Shown: positions 47,713-55,991 of the stretch, in pieces | How the letters are laid out: every line of letters begins with the position of its first letter | How positions within the stretch are numbered: position 1 is the first letter of the stretch | NCBI GenBank assembly: GCA_016938875.1 | Contig: JAFGTV010000053.1 | Span: 62,001 to 126,000 of the forward strand | DNA from: Paracoccaceae bacterium | GTDB taxonomy: Bacteria > Pseudomonadota > Alphaproteobacteria > Rhodobacterales > Rhodobacteraceae | Length of the DNA: 64,000 nt | Direction of reading: 5' to 3' | Translations under genes and position numbers: made by a program | Notes under the pieces: model-generated | What the model saw: only the letters and a program-made list of their open reading frames with translations | Told to the model about the DNA's origin: nothing | Database searches by the model: none

Positions 47713-48504
47713 TCAGACGGATTTCTTGGGCTTGTAGGGGGCCCAGATCCGCTTGTTCGTCAGGTAGAGCAGCACGGTCAGCACGGTCAAGAAGATGACC
47801 GAGATGAAACCGGCCTGCTTGCGGGCCATCAGCTTGGGCTCGGCGGTCCACATCAGGAAGGCGGACACGTCCTTGGCGATCGAGGTTGCGTCGGTGGGCG
47901 AGCCATCGGCGTATTCCACGTCGTCGCCATAGAGTTGCGGCGGCATCGCGCTCCAGCCGGTCGAGAACACGGGGTTCTCATAGTAGACCGTGCCGGCCTC
48001 TTCCTTGCTCTCGTCGGTAAAGGCCAAGAGGTAAGAGGCGATATATTCCGGACCGCCCATCCCCTTGAACAGCTGGTTCAGGCCGGTGCCGCTGGGCCCA
48101 TGAAAGCCTGCGCGCGCCTTTGCCATCAGGCTGAGGTCGGGGGCGCCGGGATAGGTGCCCTCGGGGTAGTAGTCGATCGGCTTGGCCGGACGATAATCGT
48201 CGATCTCGGGATCGAAGATCTCGAACGAGGCGGCGTATTCGCGCATCGCCTTTTCGCTGAGGGTCGGCCCGCCGGGTTCGGACAGGCTGCGGAAGGGCAC
48301 GTATTGCAGGCCATGGCAGGCAGAGCAGATCTCGGTGTAAACCTGAAGACCGCGCTGCAACTGTGCCTGGTCATACTTTCCGAAGGGCCCTTCGAAGGAG
48401 AACTTGAAGTCCCGGACATGGCCGCCGCCCTCAGAGGCCATGGCACCCCCCGCCCCGACAAATGTCAGGGCGGTCAGCGCGGTGATCGTGAGTTTCTTGA
48501 ACAT
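47713..48504 (-). CDS. petC: Cytochrome c1
   Basis: A 263-residue subunit of the cytochrome bc1 complex. The signal peptide ([23 protein letters not shown]) is followed by a heme c motif CSACH in [17 protein letters not shown], an axial Met candidate in [13 protein letters not shown], and a C-terminal membrane anchor ([20 protein letters not shown]) ending in basic [11 protein letters not shown]. It passes electrons from the Rieske protein to soluble or membrane cytochrome c in the periplasm. Third gene of petABC, 18 bases after petB. Confidence 0.97.
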   Translation of the reverse strand: MFKKLTITALTALTFVGAGGAMASEGGGHVRDFKFSFEGPFGKYDQAQLQRGLQVYTEICSACHGLQYVPFRSLSEPGGPTLSEKAMREYAASFEIFDPEIDDYRPAKPIDYYPEGTYPGAPDLSLMAKARAGFHGPSGTGLNQLFKGMGGPEYIASYLLAFTDESKEEAGTVYYENPVFSTGWSAMPPQLYGDDVEYADGSPTDATSIAKDVSAFLMWTAEPKLMARKQAGFISVIFLTVLTVLLYLTNKRIWAPYKPKKSV

Positions 48505-48522
48505 CTTATCCGATCCCTTCTC

Positions 48523-49857
48523 TCACTCGGCGGGGTTGGCGCTGGCTGCGCCGGTATCGCCATAGTGGGCTTTGAAGTCTTCCTCGATAGTGGCGGGCTG
48601 CGGCAGGGGCTTTTCGATGACCCCGAGGACCGGCAGCAGGATGAGGAAGTATCCGAACCAGTAGGTCGAGCCGATCAGCGCAACCGTGGTATAGATGCCC
48701 TCGGCCGGCATGGCGCCCGCCCACATCAGGACCATGAAGTCGATGCACAGGCCGATGAAGGCCCATTTGAACATCGGGCGGTAACGGCCCGAGCGCACCG
48801 AGGAGGTGTCCAGCCACGGCACCATGGCCATCACGATGATCGAGCCGAACATCGCGATCACACCGAAGAACTTGGCGTCGACAACCCCGAAGGTCAGCCA
48901 GTTGGTCAGCATGACCAGCCAGACGTCGCCGTCAAAGGCCCGCAGGATCGCGTAGAACGGCAGGAAGTACCATTCGGGGACGATATGCGCCGGCGTCACC
49001 ATCGGATCGGCGATCAGGTAGTTGTCCGGGTGGCCCAGGTAGTTCGGCATAAAGCCGACGATGGCGAAGAAAACGATCATCACCACGCCCAGTGCGAACA
49101 GGTCTTTCATCACGAAGTAGGGCCAGAAGGGCAGCGTGTCCTTGTCGGCCTCTTCGCGCGACCCGCGGCGAACCTCGACCCCGGTGGGGTTGTTGTTGCC
49201 GGTCGAGTGGAACGCCCAGACGTGGACGATCGACAGACCCAAGATCACGAAGGGCAGCAGGTAGTGCAGCGAGAAGAACCGGTTGAGCGTCGCGTTGCCC
49301 ACGGCGGGTCCGCCCAGCAGCCAGGTCTGGATGCTGTCGCCGATCCACGGGATAGCGCCGAACAGGCCGGTGATCACGGTCGCGCCCCAGAAGGACATCT
49401 GACCCCAGGGCAGCACATAGCCCATGAACGCGGTCGCCATCATCGCCAGGTAGATCAGGATGCCGATGATCCAGGTCACCTCACGCGGGGATTTGTACGA
49501 GCCATAGTACAGGCCGCGGAAGATGTGCAGATACACCGCCACAAAGAACAGCGAGGCGCCGTTCGAGTGCAGGTAGCGCAGGAAGTGGCCGCCGTTCACA
49601 TCGCGCATGATATGCTCGAGCGAGGCAAAGGTCATGTCGACATGCGGCGTGTAATGCATCGCCAGGACGATCCCGGTGACGATTTGCAGCATCAGCGCAA
49701 AGAACAGCACGACGCCCCAGAACCACATCCAGTTCAGGTTCTTGGGGGTGGGGATCATCAGGGTGTCATAAAGCAGGCTGACCACCGGCAAGCGCCGGTG
49801 CAGCCACTTTTCAGAGCCCGACTTCGGCTCGTAGTGATCGTGAGGAATACCGGACAT
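48523..49857 (-). CDS. petB: Cytochrome b of the bc1 complex
   Basis: A 444-residue, eight-helix membrane protein with two b hemes. It has the quinol-site motif [15 protein letters not shown] (PEWY), the Qo-region [21 protein letters not shown], and His ligand segments [19 protein letters not shown] and [15 protein letters not shown]. Electrons from quinol bifurcate here, pumping protons. The alphaproteobacterial length and a C-terminal extension ([18 protein letters not shown]) are normal. It starts 11 bases after the petA stop. Confidence 0.98.
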   Translation of the reverse strand: MSGIPHDHYEPKSGSEKWLHRRLPVVSLLYDTLMIPTPKNLNWMWFWGVVLFFALMLQIVTGIVLAMHYTPHVDMTFASLEHIMRDVNGGHFLRYLHSNGASLFFVAVYLHIFRGLYYGSYKSPREVTWIIGILIYLAMMATAFMGYVLPWGQMSFWGATVITGLFGAIPWIGDSIQTWLLGGPAVGNATLNRFFSLHYLLPFVILGLSIVHVWAFHSTGNNNPTGVEVRRGSREEADKDTLPFWPYFVMKDLFALGVVMIVFFAIVGFMPNYLGHPDNYLIADPMVTPAHIVPEWYFLPFYAILRAFDGDVWLVMLTNWLTFGVVDAKFFGVIAMFGSIIVMAMVPWLDTSSVRSGRYRPMFKWAFIGLCIDFMVLMWAGAMPAEGIYTTVALIGSTYWFGYFLILLPVLGVIEKPLPQPATIEEDFKAHYGDTGAASANPAE

Positions 49858-49868
49858 CGGGGTCTCCC

Positions 49869-50426
49869 TTAACCGAGTTTGACCGTCGTCTCGTCAACGA
49901 AGGACGCGACAGGGATATACATGTTTTCCGGCGCGGGGCCCTTGCGGATGCGGCCGGCCGAGTCGTAGTGCGACCCGTGGCAGGGGCAGAACCACCCGCC
50001 GAAATCGCCAGAAACGTTGCCGATCGGAATGCAGCCCAGATGGGTGCAAACGCCGATCATGACCAGCCATCTGCCCTCTTCATCCATCGTGCGGTTCTGG
50101 TCGGTGGCCTCGCCCGGCTTGTTGGGGTTGCGCGAGTTGTTGTCGCGCAGATCGTCCAGCGGAATGCTGCGGGCCAGGTCGATATCGGCCTGGGTGCGCA
50201 GGCGGATGAAAACAGGCTTGCCCAGGTACTTGACGGTCACTTGCTGGCCTTCGACGATCGAAGAGATATCCACCAGGATCGAGCTGAGCGCCTGCACGTC
50301 CGCCGACGGGTTCATCTGGTTCACAAGGGGCCAAACTACGGCTCCGGCGGTCACAACACCGGCGCCCGCCGCGGCGTAGTAAAGGAAATCGCGGCGGGAG
50401 CCGTCGTGATCTTCTGCGTGCGACAC
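49869..50426 (-). CDS. petA: Rieske iron-sulfur protein
   Basis: A 185-residue subunit. A Tat-type N-terminus with [17 protein letters not shown] gives a membrane anchor, the flexible hinge follows, then the 2Fe-2S cluster motifs CTHLGCIP and CPCHGSHYD, ending [13 protein letters not shown]. First gene of the bc1 operon; it moves between quinol at cytochrome b and cytochrome c1. Transcription probably starts in the 311-base gap upstream, where no clear promoter was identified. Confidence 0.97.
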   Translation of the reverse strand: MSHAEDHDGSRRDFLYYAAAGAGVVTAGAVVWPLVNQMNPSADVQALSSILVDISSIVEGQQVTVKYLGKPVFIRLRTQADIDLARSIPLDDLRDNNSRNPNKPGEATDQNRTMDEEGRWLVMIGVCTHLGCIPIGNVSGDFGGWFCPCHGSHYDSAGRIRKGPAPENMYIPVASFVDETTVKLG

Positions 50427-50737
50427 GAGAATTTCTCCTTTCCATGACCGATCTCTCGGTCGATTCGAAAAAAACGGGCTACGGGAATTACCCTGGCCGT
50501 ATGCCAGACTTACCTAGCCCCCATAGCCACTTGCGTCCAGCGGACATAGTCGCGCAGCAAGGCCATCGGGACCGCTTTCGGTTTCAGTCGACAGTCGTAT
50601 ACGCGCGCCCCCCCTGTCCAGCTAGAGGAAATTGGATCACGACTGCGATTCTGAGACGTTCTACCGCAGTGACAAACGCTTGGGCACAACTCTCGACCGC
50701 CTCACCGATCACGCAAACTTGAGGGGGCAAACCGCCC
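50427..50737. other. Promoter region upstream of petA, no gene seen
   Basis: A 311-base gap between petA and a glutathione transferase gene, both transcribed on the minus strand. No open frame with family features and no clean FNR box or sigma-70 promoter was found. It presumably carries the pet promoter. Confidence 0.5.
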
Positions 50738-51346
50738 TCAACGCCCGGGTGCGGTGTCCTGCATCGCGGGACGGCGGGCGAATTCCGCCTCCCACGCGGC
50801 CAGTGCGCCGCGACCCTGCCGCCAGGTGCGACCGGCATGGCGAAAGTCCAGATAGCCCAGCGCGCATCCCATGGCGATCTGGCCCATGGTCAGCTTGCCG
50901 GTCAGGTGACTCATCCAGCGGGCGTTCACCGCGTCCAGCGCGCGCTCGATCTTGTCCCATTGCGCCTCGATCCAGGCCGGGCTGCGCTCGTCCTCGGGGC
51001 GGCAGCGGATTTCATAGACCATCAGCACGGCGGCATCCATGATCCCCTCGGCGGTGGCCTCGAGGGTCAGAACCTCCCACTGGCGGGTCTCGGGATAAAG
51101 GTTGGCGCGGGCCCGCGCATCCAGATAGCGGCAGATCACCCGGCTGTCATACAGCGCCGGACCCTCGTCGCGGGTCAGAACCGGGATCTTGCCCAGCGGG
51201 TTCTCGGCCAAGGGCATCGCGTCGGTGTCCAGCGCGTGGCCGAGGGCGGGCAGGATCTCGACCTCGTCCATCTGGCCGGTTTCGATCAGCAGGGCGCGCA
51301 CCTTGCGGCAGAAGGGCGACGCGGGATTGTCGTATAGGCGCATCAT
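50738..51346 (-). CDS. Glutathione S-transferase family protein
   Basis: A 202-residue GST-fold protein. The N-terminal domain begins [20 protein letters not shown] (catalytic-site SPFCRK), with NPLGKIPVLTRDEG (cis-Pro) and LYDSRVICRYLD (DSR in the glutathione-contact position). The helical domain has LTMGQIAMGCALGYLDFRHA, matching the usual TxADI capping motif with M in place of A. Its start codon overlaps the stop of the small gene upstream (ATGA). It is distinct from the GST at 25.6 kb. Substrate unknown. Confidence 0.9.
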   Translation of the reverse strand: MMRLYDNPASPFCRKVRALLIETGQMDEVEILPALGHALDTDAMPLAENPLGKIPVLTRDEGPALYDSRVICRYLDARARANLYPETRQWEVLTLEATAEGIMDAAVLMVYEIRCRPEDERSPAWIEAQWDKIERALDAVNARWMSHLTGKLTMGQIAMGCALGYLDFRHAGRTWRQGRGALAAWEAEFARRPAMQDTAPGR

Positions 51347-51621
51347 ACGCGGCGCACCCGCAGCCGGCCCAGGGCGCTGGCGTCGATCTCGACCCCCGGC
51401 CCGGTGGGACCGACGCGGATCGTGCGGCGCAGGCGGGCGGCCCCGTTCATCTGTTCGTCATCGCGGCGGAAGCTGACGCCCTCGCCCAGTTCGTCCATCG
51501 CATCCTCTGTCCGCTGGTCGCGGCGCACCGCGTCGCGGCTGCGGGTCAGGGCATAGGCAACCACCGCCATCGCGCCGTAGCGCAGGGCGACACCGGCAAT
51601 CGGGCCAAGGGGCAGGGGCAT
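51343..51621 (-). CDS. Hypothetical small membrane-associated protein
   Basis: A 92-residue protein starting MPLPLGPIAGVALRYGAMAV, with one hydrophobic helix (about 4-24), then a charged part (LTRSRDAVRRDQRTEDAMDE) and a basic C-terminal domain RLRRTIRVGPTGPGVEIDAS. GGAGG lies seven bases before the ATG, and the stop overlaps the downstream GST start, so it is translated with it. I do not recognise a characterised family; similar short proteins are common in Rhodobacterales. Confidence 0.75.
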   Translation of the reverse strand: MPLPLGPIAGVALRYGAMAVVAYALTRSRDAVRRDQRTEDAMDELGEGVSFRRDDEQMNGAARLRRTIRVGPTGPGVEIDASALGRLRVRRV

Positions 51622-51677
51622 TGCGATCCTCCGTCTGTGCCGGGAAAGGATAAGACAGGGCACCGGGCCCTGTCCAT

Positions 51678-52295
51678 TCACGTCTCGGGCAGGGCGCGCA
51701 TCAGTTCGGCCAAAAGCCGCGCCTCGGGCGAGGTGCCATAGGCGGCCAACCCATCGGCTGCGCCCAGCCGCGCGGCGTCGGGTTTGTTCTGGCCCAGCTT
51801 CCACGTGCCGGTGACGGTTTCGACGCGCATCCGGCAGGGCACGATCGCGCGCATCAGACGGTCCATCGTCGCGGGCGTCATCTTGGCGCTGGTCCAGGCC
51901 GGTTTCGGGGCCAGTGCCTCTTCGAACAGGGCCGATTGGCGGTCCAGCAGGTCGCGCAAGGCCTCGTCCGGGGCGATCTCCAGCGGGCCACGCAGATGCA
52001 CGGCGACATAATTCCAGGTCGGCACCTGATCGCTCAGCCCATACCAGTCGGGCGAGATATATCCATCGGGCCCCGCCACCGCCATTGCCGCGGACCCCGG
52101 CAAGGCACGCGCCAGCGGGTTGGAGCGCACCAGGTGGGTTTCCAGAACCGTGCCGTCGCGCGACAGCAAGAACGGCACATGGCTGACATGCGGCCCGTCG
52201 GGGCCGTTCAGCGACAGGATGCCAAACCCCCTTTCGCGCGCAAAGGCGACATTGGCGGCGCGGTCTCGGCTGCGAAAGGCGGGGTTGGGGTGCAT
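51678..52295 (-). CDS. FMN-binding PaiB-type protein
   Basis: A 205-residue split-barrel FMN-binding protein of the PaiB (negative transcriptional regulator) family. Typical segments are GFGILSLNGPDGPHVSHVPF, TVLETHLVRSNPLARAL (FMN contact), GYISPDWYGLSDQVPTWNY (strong family signature) and AIVPCRMRVETVTGTWKLGQNKP. In Bacillus PaiB affects sporulation genes; elsewhere it is more probably a flavin-dependent enzyme. It lies four bases downstream of mtaB on the same strand, at the end of the dapF-mtaB unit. Confidence 0.92.
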   Translation of the reverse strand: MHPNPAFRSRDRAANVAFARERGFGILSLNGPDGPHVSHVPFLLSRDGTVLETHLVRSNPLARALPGSAAMAVAGPDGYISPDWYGLSDQVPTWNYVAVHLRGPLEIAPDEALRDLLDRQSALFEEALAPKPAWTSAKMTPATMDRLMRAIVPCRMRVETVTGTWKLGQNKPDAARLGAADGLAAYGTSPEARLLAELMRALPET

Positions 52296-52299
52296 CGGT

Positions 52300-53568
52300 T
52301 CAGCCCGCCAGCAGGCGCGCGTCGGCGTGGCCGGTGATGGTGGCGGTGACGATCTGCCCTTCGGGGCGGTCGGTGGCGAAATCGACCTCGGCGAACTGTT
52401 CGGTCCGGCCCATGCGGGGGCTTTCCATCAGGATGCGGTGGGTGCGGCCGTGCTGGTCCGACAGATGCGCGGCCACCCGCGCCGCCCCCGCCGCGCGCAG
52501 CCGGGCCGCGCGGTCCTTGATCGCGGTGCCATCCACGGCGGGCATTTTCGCGGCCGGCGTGCCGGGACGGGGCGAATAGGGAAAGACATGCAGCCAGGTC
52601 AGGCCACATTCCTGCACCAGCGCCAGGGAATTGGCGAACATCGCCTCGGTCTCGGTCGGGAAACCGGCGATGATGTCGGCGCCAAAGGTCATCTCGGGGC
52701 GCAGCCGCCGGGCCTCGTGGCAAAAGGCGATGGCGTCGGCGCGCGAATGGCGCCGCTTCATCCGTTTCAGGATCAGGTCGTCACCGGCCTGCAACGACAG
52801 ATGCAGGTGGGGCATCAGGCGCTCTTCCTCGGCGATGGCCTGCATCAGGGCCGGGTCCGCCTCGATCGAATCGATCGAGGAGATGCGCAGCCGGGGCAGG
52901 TCGGGCACCAGTTTCAGGATGCGTCGCACCAGATCGCCCAGCCGGGGCTGACCCGGCAGATCGGCGCCCCAACTGGTCAGATCGACCCCGGTCAGCACCA
53001 CCTCGTTATATCCGCGCCCCACCAGGCGGGCGATCTGGTCGACCACGACGCCCGCGGGGACGGACCGGGAATTGCCCCGGCCAAAGGGGATGATGCAAAA
53101 GGTGCAGCGGTGGTCACAGCCGTTTTGCACCTGCACATAGGCGCGCGACCGCGTCCCGAACCCGTCGATCAGATGGCCGGCGGTCTCGGTCACGGACATG
53201 ATGTCGTCGACCAGGACCTTTTCCGTCTCGCCTATGAAATCCGGGCCCTCGGCCATCCGCGCCCATGTTTCCGGCCGCATCTTTTCGGCGTTGCCGATCA
53301 CCAGGTCGACCTCGTCCATCGCGGCAAAGCGGTCGGGTTCGGTCTGGGCCGCGCATCCGGTGACCACGATCCGCGCGCCGGGATTTTCGCGGCGCAGGCG
53401 GCGGATGTCCTGGCGGGCCTTGCGCACTGCCTCTGCGGTCACGGCGCAGGTGTTCACGATCAGCGCATTTTCCAGACCGGCGGCGGCGGCCAGTTCCTTC
53501 ATCGCCTCGGTTTCATACGCGTTCAGGCGGCAACCCAGCGTGGTAAAGCGGGGGGCGGCGCGATCCAT
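52300..53568 (-). CDS. mtaB: tRNA t6A methylthiotransferase MtaB
   Basis: A 422-residue radical-SAM enzyme that turns t6A37 into ms2t6A37 in tRNAs reading ANN codons. The N-terminal MTTase domain has FTTLGCRLNAYETEAM, NTCAVTAEA and VVTGCAAQ for one 4Fe-4S cluster. The radical SAM motif is CDHRCTFC. The C-terminal TRAM domain contains EVDFATDRPEGQIVTATITG. It overlaps dapF by ATGA. MtaB rather than MiaB is preferred by length and the TLGCRLNAYE start. Confidence 0.95.
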   Translation of the reverse strand: MDRAAPRFTTLGCRLNAYETEAMKELAAAAGLENALIVNTCAVTAEAVRKARQDIRRLRRENPGARIVVTGCAAQTEPDRFAAMDEVDLVIGNAEKMRPETWARMAEGPDFIGETEKVLVDDIMSVTETAGHLIDGFGTRSRAYVQVQNGCDHRCTFCIIPFGRGNSRSVPAGVVVDQIARLVGRGYNEVVLTGVDLTSWGADLPGQPRLGDLVRRILKLVPDLPRLRISSIDSIEADPALMQAIAEEERLMPHLHLSLQAGDDLILKRMKRRHSRADAIAFCHEARRLRPEMTFGADIIAGFPTETEAMFANSLALVQECGLTWLHVFPYSPRPGTPAAKMPAVDGTAIKDRAARLRAAGAARVAAHLSDQHGRTHRILMESPRMGRTEQFAEVDFATDRPEGQIVTATITGHADARLLAG

Positions 53569-54404
53569 CAGCCCGCGCCCAGGAAATCGGCCGTGAACAC
53601 CCCGTCAAAGACATGGGCCGTCGGGCCCGTCATCCAGACCCCGTCCTCGCGCCAGTCGATGCGCAGGTGCCCGCCGTCCAGTTCGATCCAGACCTTGCGT
53701 CCGGTCAGCCCGCGCCGCGCCGCCGCCACCGCCGTCGCGCAGGACGACGACCCCGAGGCCAGCGTGATCCCGGTGCCGCGCTCCCAGACCCGCATGCGCA
53801 GCCGGTCGGGTCCGATCACCTGGGCCACCTGGACATTCGTGCGCTCGGGGAACAGCGGGTGATGTTCGTGTGCGGGGCCAAAGCTGGCCAGATCCACCGC
53901 CGCGGCATCCGCGACGAAAAAGGTGCAGTGCGGGTTGCCCATGCCGGTAGCGACCGGATCGCCGGGGATCGGCAGGTGCAGGGTGTCGATGGGGTCGGCC
54001 AGCGGCACGTTCTGCCAGTCCAGCATCGGCGGCCCCATGTTGACCGAGGTCATGCCGCCGCCGGCATCCTCGGCCAGCAGGCGTCCGCGCTCGGTCACGA
54101 GGGTCAGGGCGGTCTGGCGGGTTTCATCCATCAAATGGCGCGCGATGCATCGGGTGGCATTGCCGCAGGTGGCCGAGGGCGATCCGTCGGCATTGTAAAA
54201 CACCAGCCGCGCATCGGCGTCCTGCGCCGCCTCGATCACGGCCAACTGGTCGAACCCGACCCCCCGATGCCGGTCGGCAATCGCCGCAACAAGGGTCGGC
54301 GCCAAGGGTGTGCCGCCTTGCCGCTGGTCGATGACGACGAAATCGTTGCCCAGCCCGTGCATTTTCATGAAGGGAAGGCCGTTCTTATGATCGCGCGTGC
54401 GCAT
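53568..54404 (-). CDS. dapF: Diaminopimelate epimerase
   Basis: A 278-residue cofactor-free epimerase that makes meso-DAP for lysine and peptidoglycan. The two catalytic Cys lie in SATCGNATRCIARH and SGSSSCATAVAAARRG. Other conserved parts: FMKMHGLGNDFVVIDQR and MGNPHCTFFV. The motif GNATRC instead of GNGxRC is seen in related alphaproteobacteria. The ATG at 54404 begins MRTRDHKNGLPFMKMHG; a start at the inner Met is possible. The gene is first in a dapF-mtaB-paiB unit. Confidence 0.94.
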   Translation of the reverse strand: MRTRDHKNGLPFMKMHGLGNDFVVIDQRQGGTPLAPTLVAAIADRHRGVGFDQLAVIEAAQDADARLVFYNADGSPSATCGNATRCIARHLMDETRQTALTLVTERGRLLAEDAGGGMTSVNMGPPMLDWQNVPLADPIDTLHLPIPGDPVATGMGNPHCTFFVADAAAVDLASFGPAHEHHPLFPERTNVQVAQVIGPDRLRMRVWERGTGITLASGSSSCATAVAAARRGLTGRKVWIELDGGHLRIDWREDGVWMTGPTAHVFDGVFTADFLGAG

Positions 54405-54473
54405 GAGGCCGGGATATAGACCCCCGCCAGAGACGAATCCAGCCATCCTGCGCGAAAACCACCTTTTTTGCCC

Positions 54474-54502
54474 TTGACCGGGCTGGCGGCTTTTTCTAGG
54501 TA
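54474..54502 (+). promoter_or_regulatory. Probable promoter of tRNA-Lys
   Basis: TTGACC (54474-54479) is a good -35 box, and TAGGTA (54497-54502) follows at the ideal 17-base spacing, 14 bases before the tRNA 5' end. The -10 match is poor, but weak -10 boxes are common before Rhodobacterales stable RNA genes. Confidence 0.5.
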
Positions 54503-54515
54503 GCAGGCCTCTAGT

Positions 54516-54591
54516 GGGCCGTTAGCTCAGTTGGTAGAGCAACTGACTTTTAATCAGTGGGTCGCAGGTTCGAATCCTGCACGGCTCACCA
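54516..54591 (+). tRNA. tRNA-Lys (anticodon TTT)
   Basis: A full cloverleaf: acceptor GGGCCGT with ACGGCTC, D-arm GCTCAGTTGGTAGAGC, anticodon stem ACTGA/TCAGT with loop CTTTTAA, T-arm GCAGGTTCGAATCCTGC, and encoded CCA. A promoter is before it and a terminator after. Confidence 0.98.
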
Positions 54592-54620
54592 CTTTAGAGA
54601 AAACCTGTCCGTCCCTTCAG

Positions 54621-54647
54621 GGGCCCGCCGATTGGCAGGGCCCTTTT
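54621..54647 (+). terminator. Rho-independent terminator after tRNA-Lys
   Basis: GGGCCCGCC (54621-54629) pairs with GGC-A-GGGCCC (54634-54643, one bulged A), followed by TTTT. It separates the tRNA from the TRAP transporter operon. Confidence 0.7.
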
Positions 54648-54806
54648 GGGCGTTTTCGACCTTTCAGCCCGGTGTCGCGCACGGGCGCGCAGGCGGATGT
54701 GCGTCGGTGTTTTTCAGAATTTGGAAAAGTTCCTTTACCAATTTTGGGATGTGCGCCTAGTATGCCGGGGCGGGCCCCGTGGGCCTGGCTGACTAGGGAG
54801 GAAGAC

Positions 54807-55907
54807 ATGACCAACAAGATCACGACGCGGCGCAACGCGCTGCGCACGATTGCCGGCGCGGGCGCTGCCACGTTGGCCGCACCGCATATCGCCGGTGCCC
54901 AGGCGAATGGGACCACCTGGAAGATTCAGACATCCTGGCCCGGTGGCGCCGGTCTGCAAATCTTCAAGGACTGGTGCGGCACGATCGCGGAAAAGACCGG
55001 CGGCGAGCTGGCCTTTCAACCCTTTGGCGCGAACGATGTCGTTGGCGACTTTCAGCTTTATGACGCGGTCAAGAACGGTGTTCTGGACGCGGTGAACCCG
55101 TTTACCATCTACGCCCAGGGGATCATCCCGGCGGCCACGTTCCTGACATCGATTCCGCTGGGTCTGCGGCAGCCGTCCGAGTTCGACGCCTTCTATTACG
55201 GTCTTGGCGGGCTGGAAATCGCGCGCGAGCTTTATGCCGCGCAGGGGATGCATTTCGTTGGGCCCGTGCACCACGACGCCAACATCATCCATTCCAAGGT
55301 GCCGATCCGCTCGATCGACGACTTCCGTGGCCGCAAGATGCGTATGCCCGGCGGCATGGTCGCCGAGGTGTTCAGCGAGATCGGGGCCGAGACGACGGTT
55401 CTGCCCGGATCCGAGATTTTCCCGGCGTTGGAAAAAGGCACCATCGACGTGGCTGACTACGTGGGTCCGGCGGTGAACTACGCGCTCGGGTTCAGCCAGG
55501 TGACCAATTATATCGTCATGGGCCCGCCGGGCTTCATGTCGCTGTATCAGCCGGTCGACATCATGGACATCACCGTGGGACAGGCCGCGTGGGACGCGCT
55601 GTCGCCGCAGATGAAGCAGTTCGTCGAGATGGAAACGCATGTCTATTCGGACATGCACTATGCCGCGATCCAGAAGGCCGACCAGGAAGCCTGGGCCAAG
55701 TTCGAGGCCGATGGCACCGAGGTCACGCGCCTGTCCCAGGACGACGTGGACCTGATGACCGAGGTCGCCGTGCCGATCTGGTTCAAATACGCCAATCGCG
55801 ACAAGAATGCCGCGCGCGTGTTCAAGATCCAGCTCGACTACATGATGTCCGGTTCGCTGGGCTATGTGACCCCCGATCAGATCGAGGGCATGACGCTCGA
55901 CCTTTGA
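54807..55907 (+). CDS. dctP: TRAP transporter substrate-binding protein DctP
   Basis: A 366-residue periplasmic protein with a Tat-type signal (TTRRNALRTIAGAGAATLAA). The mature part starts TWKIQTSWPGGAGLQIFKDW. It has the family's conserved carboxylate-binding region FRGRKMRMPGGMVAEVFSEI, where the Arg pairs with the ligand's carboxylate, and PGSEIFPALEKGTIDVADYV. The sequence resembles the TakP/2-oxo-acid subgroup, so a 2-oxo or hydroxy acid is the likely ligand, but this is inference. GGGAGGAAG lies before the ATG at 54807. A hairpin separates it from dctQ. Confidence 0.93.
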   Translation: MTNKITTRRNALRTIAGAGAATLAAPHIAGAQANGTTWKIQTSWPGGAGLQIFKDWCGTIAEKTGGELAFQPFGANDVVGDFQLYDAVKNGVLDAVNPFTIYAQGIIPAATFLTSIPLGLRQPSEFDAFYYGLGGLEIARELYAAQGMHFVGPVHHDANIIHSKVPIRSIDDFRGRKMRMPGGMVAEVFSEIGAETTVLPGSEIFPALEKGTIDVADYVGPAVNYALGFSQVTNYIVMGPPGFMSLYQPVDIMDITVGQAAWDALSPQMKQFVEMETHVYSDMHYAAIQKADQEAWAKFEADGTEVTRLSQDDVDLMTEVAVPIWFKYANRDKNAARVFKIQLDYMMSGSLGYVTPDQIEGMTLDL

Positions 55908-55931
55908 TCGCGGTCTGATCCGCGATTCTGA

Positions 55932-55969
55932 CGCCGCCCGGGGCCGTTGGCCGACCGGGCGGCGCTTTT
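55932..55969 (+). terminator. Terminator-like hairpin between dctP and dctQ
   Basis: CGCCGCCCGG (55932-55941) pairs with CCGGGCGGCG (55955-55964), then CTTTT. Inside an operon this would stop most transcripts after dctP and give more binding protein than membrane subunits, or protect the dctP 3' end. Confidence 0.75.
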
Positions 55970-55991
55970 CCACTCATGGCAACAGGACTGC

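Noticed and set aside
47707-49872. A 721-codon plus-strand frame
   Set aside because: Antisense to cytochrome b and c1 genes, which have all key motifs.
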